Source of the DNA: Verrucomicrobiota bacterium
GTDB lineage: Bacteria; Verrucomicrobiota; Verrucomicrobiia; Limisphaerales; SXQI01
Assembly: GCA_008933045.1 (NCBI GenBank)
Contig: WBXJ01000090.1
Span: 1-10,621 of the forward strand
Direction of reading: 5' to 3'
DNA length: 10,621 nt
Below, piece by piece: positions 6,954 through 10,621 of this stretch; position 1 is the first letter of the stretch; each line of letters starts with the position of its first letter. The notes beneath the pieces are model-generated. The model made no database searches. It was not told where the DNA came from and worked only from the letters and a program-made list of their open reading frames with translations. A program made the position numbers and the translations under genes.

Positions 6954-9900
6954 AAAAAATATTACTCTTCCTTTTTCTCGTTTTACTTTCCGTTGCCTCG
7001 GCATATTCGCAAACCGTTAACGAGTTAATCACACAATCGCGTACTCAACTCGAACTAAAAAAACCAGTGAATGCCAACGCGAAGGCGGAAGCCGCACTCA
7101 AGCTTGCTCCAAACAACCCCGACGCAAACGTATTGGTTGCGATCACTCGACTCCTCACCTTTGTGGACACACCGGCCTGCTCCGCCCTCATGACTCGCCT
7201 TGGTTTTGGCCCCAATGGTCGCAACATTTACAATTGGACCAATGCACCGGGAAAGCACCTGAATGGTGATCTATTTGTTCCTGCGAATTTTTCGGCAGCG
7301 GAATTAGCGGCTTTTATCAAGACGAACCTCGTTCCCGCGTTGCGTGCTTCCGAGGCCAACCTAGCTAAAATCACGGACAAGAATTTCGTCTTCACCTTCA
7401 CCCCAGCCGAGACTACGTCGGATTTCCTCACGTTTGATTATGGTGATTTCCAATTGTGCCGAGCCGGTCTTAACGCATTCCAATTTGCTTGTCGCACGAT
7501 TGCTTCATGGAACCTCGACGTCCAGTTGGAGACCATCCGCGGTTACGGAGAGCATCCGGGCACAACACTCGATCAAATTTTGGCCGAAAATTCCAAACTT
7601 CTCACTTTTGCCAATGTTAGTGATCTGCTGTCCGCCAAAACAGATTTCTTGGCTGCAATCAATCTTTACTCGGAAGCCTCTACCTTTATTCGCGCCCGTA
7701 AAACCGGCGTCACCCGCGTCTTCAATCTCGATTCCGTTGACCTTGGGGAGGAGTCTGAATTTCGTTCCACGCTGCTCCAGGTGAAAAGCTCTCTCACTGC
7801 GCCAGTCGTCCTCTCTACTGCCACCAACGTTACTCTCGACCTCGCAAAATTCTTTTCCCCTACGGTCGCACCTCGCGACCTCCTGCCGTCAGTACATTCC
7901 CTAACACCTGCATTACCTGATCCAACTTTTGGTGGAGTTGTTACTTTTGGCAAGGGTATCACGAGCGTTACGATCCCAAAAGGTACCACGTCTCTCGGTT
8001 CCTCTGCGTATTTCGGCTACACGAACCTCACCACCGTAACGATCCCGAGCAGCGTGTCAGACATCGCGAACGAGGCATTCCAGAACTGCACCGCACTCAC
8101 CAGCTTCACTGTTGACGCTCTCAACCCTTTCTACAGCAGCGAAGGTGGGGTTATTTTTAACAAATCAAAAACTAAACTGATGCGTTATCCCGCAGCGAAG
8201 GCGGGGAGTTACACAATACCTAACACCGTCACTTCGATCCGGAATCGTGCATTTCTTGAATGCAAAAAACTCACGAGCGTCTCCATCCCCGCCAGCGTCA
8301 CTTTTTTTCGCGATGCTTTCCAAGAGTGCACAAAACTCACAAGCTTCACCGTGGATCCGCTCAACCCTTCCTACAGCAGCGAAGGTGGGGTTATTTTTAA
8401 CAAATCAAAAACTTCGCTCATTGTTTACCCTCCAGGCAAAGCGGGAGATTACACGATCCCCAATGGCGTGACATCCATCGGGAACAACTCGTGGGATGAA
8501 TTTCCAGCTTTCTATTTCTGCAAAGATCTCACAAGCGTCACAATCCCCGCCAGTGTGACGTTCATTAAGTCTGAGGCCTTCGCTGGGTGCGTCGGTCTGA
8601 AAAGCGTCTATTTTCTCGGTAATCGGCCTCAATCAGATTGGTATTCTGAATCTGATGAATTGTATGGCGATTACAACGCCACCGTTTACTACATCCAAGG
8701 CAAAAGAGGCTGGGAGACTCCGTACGGTGATCGCCCAACAGTCGTGACACCTCCAAGGGATCCCCTTACCTATACGACCAGTGCCAACAGCATTACCATC
8801 ACAGGAAGTAATCCCCAAGCATCAGGTGCCTTGGTCATCCCAGCCAAGATTAACAACCTGCCCGTTACCTCGATTGGCACACTGGCGTTCTCGGGATCCA
8901 CAGGTCTGACAAGCGTCAGTATCCCTAGTTCCGTCACATCCATCAGCACGAATGCGTTCTCCGGTTGTACCAGTCTCACAAACTTCACTGTCGATCCGCT
9001 CAACGCTTCCTTCAGCAGTGCCGGCGGCACGTTATTCAACAAGGCCAAGACCTCACTCCTTCGTTGTCCATTAGGCCAAATCGGAAGTTATACAATTTCC
9101 AACACAGTCACCTCCATCGGTGCCTTGGCGTTTAACGGTTGCATTGGACTAACTACGATCATCATACCCAAGAGCCTGACATCCATCACCTCTGATACCT
9201 TTGCGGGATGCTCTGGTCTCACGAGCCTCACTGTGGACTCGCTCAACACCACCTTCAGCAGTCCGGGCGGCGTCCTTTATAATAAAGCTCAGACTTCGCT
9301 CCTCGTTTTCCCCTCTGGCAAAATGGGAGATTACACCCTCTCGAATAGCGTTACATCCATCAGCGCGTCTGGCTTTCTGGATTGCGCAGGACTGACGAGC
9401 CTTACTATCCCCAGTAGCGTCACTTCCATCGGAGCTTCTGCATTCTCGGGTTGTTCCGGACTGACAAGCGTGTACTTCTTGGGCAATCAACCGACCGTGG
9501 GAACCAATGCATTCGCTGGTAATGCGACGGCCACTGTCTACTACATCCCTGGGAAAACAGGCTGGGGCACTTCGTTCGCAGGTCGCCCAGCAGTCGTGAC
9601 TCCGACCAACACCCCGCTCACCTTCACCACCACGGGCACGACCATTACAATCACAGGAAGTAATCCCAAAGCATCGGGTGCCTTGGTCATTCCAGCCACG
9701 ATCTACAACCTGCCGGTCACCTCGATTGCTGCCTATGCTTTCTATGAATCCTCAGGTCTCAAAACCGTGACGATACCGAAGAGTGTCACCTCCATCTCAG
9801 AGACCGCGTTTGGTGGCTGCACAGCCAACACGGGCTTCACTGTGGACGCACTCAATACTGCATACACCAGTGTCAACGACGTGCTGTTTAACAAGGCACA

Positions 9901-10621
9901 GACTAAACTCGTTGCTTTTCCTGCAGGCAAAACGGGGAGCTACACAATCCCCGCCGGCGTGGCGTCTATCGACGCCGGTGCGTTCGCAAACTGCCTAGGT
10001 CTGACGAACGTCACCGTTCCGACGACCGTCACCTCCATCGGAGAGTTGGCGTTCTTGGGCTGTGCAGGGCTCACAACCGTAACCATCCACGGTTCCCTAC
10101 CCACCATCAAGATCGGTGCATTTGCCGGCTGCACTGCGTTAACAAGCATCTACTTCTCGGGAAACCAGCCGACGGTGGAATCTAATGTTTTCCTAGGGGA
10201 TCGGAACGCAACTGTTTACTACGTTCAGGGCAAAACAGGCTGGGGCACTTCGTTGGCGGGTCGGCCGACAGCCCTGTGGAAACCCTCCGCACCGGTGAGC
10301 AGACCTGACACCGTGGTCAGAACCATTCCTATGCTGCAAGAGACTCCGAGTCCGATCCAAAACCCGTTGGAAACCGTGGTACCGTTAACACCATCCAACA
10401 TAGTCATGAAAAACCTCGTAGTTTTGCAAACCGCTACGAATTCCGCAAACTCCGTTTGGATTCCAGTGGTCAGCAATAGCGTGGGGGGTGAACAATCTCA
10501 ACAATTCTATCGCTTCCGTGCCCCAATCTTGGAGGCGGCTCCGGATTTGGCCAACCCTGTTTGGACACCCGTTGCAACCAACAACGTAACTACTAATCAG
10601 CTCCAACGATTTTATCGCTTG
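6950..10621 (+). CDS. Giant secreted BspA-like leucine-rich-repeat protein (C-terminus outside window)
   Basis: This frame is open from the ATG at 6950 to the window end: 1224 codons with no stop, so the gene is 3'-partial. Signal peptide: MKKILLFLFLVLLSVASA, likely cut after Ala18. Residues about 22-328 form a mainly helical region with one TPR-like stretch (AKAEAALKLAPNNPDANVL) and the ending 'LPDPTFGG'; I do not know its function. Residues about 329-1106 are BspA-type (LRR_5) repeats with the consensus L-T-S-V-T-I-P-S-S-V-T-S-I-x-x-x-A-F-x-G-C. They form three super-modules, each closed by a 'GNxP ... ATVYYxxGKxGW' cap. A Pro-rich linker (about 1107-1152) leads to two copies of a W-x-P-V ... 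F-Y-R motif (1169-1190 and 1204-1224). BspA-like proteins are surface adhesins or binding proteins, so a role at the cell surface is likely; the ligand is unknown. Translation is coupled to the upstream gene by an ATGA overlap. Confidence 0.9.
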   Translation, partial: MKKILLFLFLVLLSVASAYSQTVNELITQSRTQLELKKPVNANAKAEAALKLAPNNPDANVLVAITRLLTFVDTPACSALMTRLGFGPNGRNIYNWTNAPGKHLNGDLFVPANFSAAELAAFIKTNLVPALRASEANLAKITDKNFVFTFTPAETTSDFLTFDYGDFQLCRAGLNAFQFACRTIASWNLDVQLETIRGYGEHPGTTLDQILAENSKLLTFANVSDLLSAKTDFLAAINLYSEASTFIRARKTGVTRVFNLDSVDLGEESEFRSTLLQVKSSLTAPVVLSTATNVTLDLAKFFSPTVAPRDLLPSVHSLTPALPDPTFGGVVTFGKGITSVTIPKGTTSLGSSAYFGYTNLTTVTIPSSVSDIANEAFQNCTALTSFTVDALNPFYSSEGGVIFNKSKTKLMRYPAAKAGSYTIPNTVTSIRNRAFLECKKLTSVSIPASVTFFRDAFQECTKLTSFTVDPLNPSYSSEGGVIFNKSKTSLIVYPPGKAGDYTIPNGVTSIGNNSWDEFPAFYFCKDLTSVTIPASVTFIKSEAFAGCVGLKSVYFLGNRPQSDWYSESDELYGDYNATVYYIQGKRGWETPYGDRPTVVTPPRDPLTYTTSANSITITGSNPQASGALVIPAKINNLPVTSIGTLAFSGSTGLTSVSIPSSVTSISTNAFSGCTSLTNFTVDPLNASFSSAGGTLFNKAKTSLLRCPLGQIGSYTISNTVTSIGALAFNGCIGLTTIIIPKSLTSITSDTFAGCSGLTSLTVDSLNTTFSSPGGVLYNKAQTSLLVFPSGKMGDYTLSNSVTSISASGFLDCAGLTSLTIPSSVTSIGASAFSGCSGLTSVYFLGNQPTVGTNAFAGNATATVYYIPGKTGWGTSFAGRPAVVTPTNTPLTFTTTGTTITITGSNPKASGALVIPATIYNLPVTSIAAYAFYESSGLKTVTIPKSVTSISETAFGGCTANTGFTVDALNTAYTSVNDVLFNKAQTKLVAFPAGKTGSYTIPAGVASIDAGAFANCLGLTNVTVPTTVTSIGELAFLGCAGLTTVTIHGSLPTIKIGAFAGCTALTSIYFSGNQPTVESNVFLGDRNATVYYVQGKTGWGTSLAGRPTALWKPSAPVSRPDTVVRTIPMLQETPSPIQNPLETVVPLTPSNIVMKNLVVLQTATNSANSVWIPVVSNSVGGEQSQQFYRFRAPILEAAPDLANPVWTPVATNNVTTNQLQRFYRL
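8114..8239 (+). repeat. 42-residue insert, copy 1 of 5
   Basis: This is the pattern VDxLNxxxSS-x-GG-x-x-FNK-x-x-T-x-L-x-x-x-P-x-x-K-x-G-x-Y-T-I-x-N-x-V-T-S-I. The same 126-bp unit recurs at 8354-8479, 8993-9118, 9236-9361 and 9845-9970, all in frame and of identical length. Confidence 0.85.
8131..8173 (+). repeat. Perfect 43-bp direct repeat, copy 1
   Basis: Identical at every base to 8371-8413, exactly 240 bp (80 codons) away, inside inserts 1 and 2 of the giant repeat protein. The flanking bases diverge more, suggesting a recent duplication or gene conversion of this segment. Confidence 0.9.
8354..8479 (+). repeat. 42-residue insert, copy 2 of 5
   Basis: Second copy of the insert (DPLNPSYSSEGGVIFNKSKT onward), 240 bp after copy 1. 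It shares a 43-bp stretch of perfect identity with copy 1. Confidence 0.85.
8371..8413 (+). repeat. Perfect 43-bp direct repeat, copy 2
   Basis: Second copy of the repeat at 8131-8173. Confidence 0.9.
8993..9118 (+). repeat. 42-residue insert, copy 3 of 5
   Basis: Third copy (DPLNASFSSAGGTLFNKAKT onward), in super-module 2. Confidence 0.85.
9236..9361 (+). repeat. 42-residue insert, copy 4 of 5
   Basis: Fourth copy (DSLNTTFSSPGGVLYNKAQT onward), 243 bp after copy 3, also in super-module 2. Confidence 0.85.
9845..9970 (+). repeat. 42-residue insert, copy 5 of 5
   Basis: Fifth and most divergent copy (DALNTAYTSVNDVLFNKAQT onward; the GG pair is replaced by ND). It is the only copy in super-module 3, which is shorter than super-module 2. 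Confidence 0.8.

Larger units (their letters stand above)
7934..10267 (+). repeat. LRR_5/BspA repeat region with three super-modules
   Basis: Within the giant protein, units of about 23 residues (LTSVTIPSSVTSIGxxAFxGC) are interrupted by five 42-residue inserts. The super-module caps begin with S-[VI]-Y-F-x-G-N at 8603, 9467 and 10145. Two super-modules open with a related 'TITGSNPxASGALVIPA' segment near 8792 and 9644, 852 bp apart. Confidence 0.85.

Noticed and set aside
7666..10476. Many minus-strand frames with Val/Thr/Ala-rich repeats across the giant gene (for example 8770-9048, 9940-10149)
   Set aside because: They are mirror images of the repetitive coding strand. Their similarity to each other comes from the repeats, not from a gene family.
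1..10621. CRISPR arrays, tRNA or rRNA genes, insertion sequences
   Set aside because: No short regularly spaced non-coding repeats, no tRNA-like or rRNA-like segments and no transposase motifs or terminal inverted repeats were seen. All long repeats are in-frame protein repeats or the 60-bp pair at 1781-1880.

Overview
The window looks like chromosome from a member of the Verrucomicrobiota, probably the Pedosphaera/Limisphaera side of the phylum. This is recognition from the sequence, not a database result. The clues are a prepilin-like protein with the N-terminal hydrophobic signature and H-X9-DG motif common in that phylum and in Planctomycetes, a secreted 'WPQFRGP' PQQ-type beta-propeller, a very large secreted leucine-rich-repeat protein, and a repeated C-terminal W-x-P-V ... 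F-Y-R motif.

Layout, left to right. (1) 1-1794, minus strand: a two-gene unit. A small ankyrin-repeat lipoprotein is followed 7 bp later by a membrane acyltransferase (acyltransferase-3 family) that carries a similar ankyrin domain inside a loop between transmembrane segments. The acyltransferase runs off the left edge. (2) 1795-1957: a divergent intergenic region with an imperfect 60-bp tandem repeat that duplicates the lipoprotein's start region. (3) 1958-4225, plus strand: a type II pseudopilin-like protein and a secreted PQQ-like beta-propeller protein. (4) 4231-5616, minus strand: a membrane-anchored PHP-domain metallohydrolase, convergent with the propeller gene (5 bp gap). (5) 5729-6103, plus strand: a small cytoplasmic FKBP-type peptidyl-prolyl isomerase with an altered active site, divergent from the PHP gene. 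(6) 6104-6314: an AT-rich intergenic region. (7) 6315-10621, plus strand: an unknown secreted or membrane-anchored protein whose stop overlaps (ATGA) the start of a giant BspA-like leucine-rich-repeat protein of at least 1224 residues, which runs off the right edge.

Most products are predicted to sit in the envelope or outside the cell. The most unusual piece is the ankyrin lipoprotein/ankyrin-acyltransferase pair. The two ankyrin domains are collinear and similar, and simple topology reasoning puts both on the periplasmic side, so they may work together in modifying an envelope glycan or lipid. The second notable piece is the giant repeat protein, with its three-fold super-repeat and five inserts of exactly 42 residues. 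The two largest genes are open at the window edges, so their true ends are not visible here.
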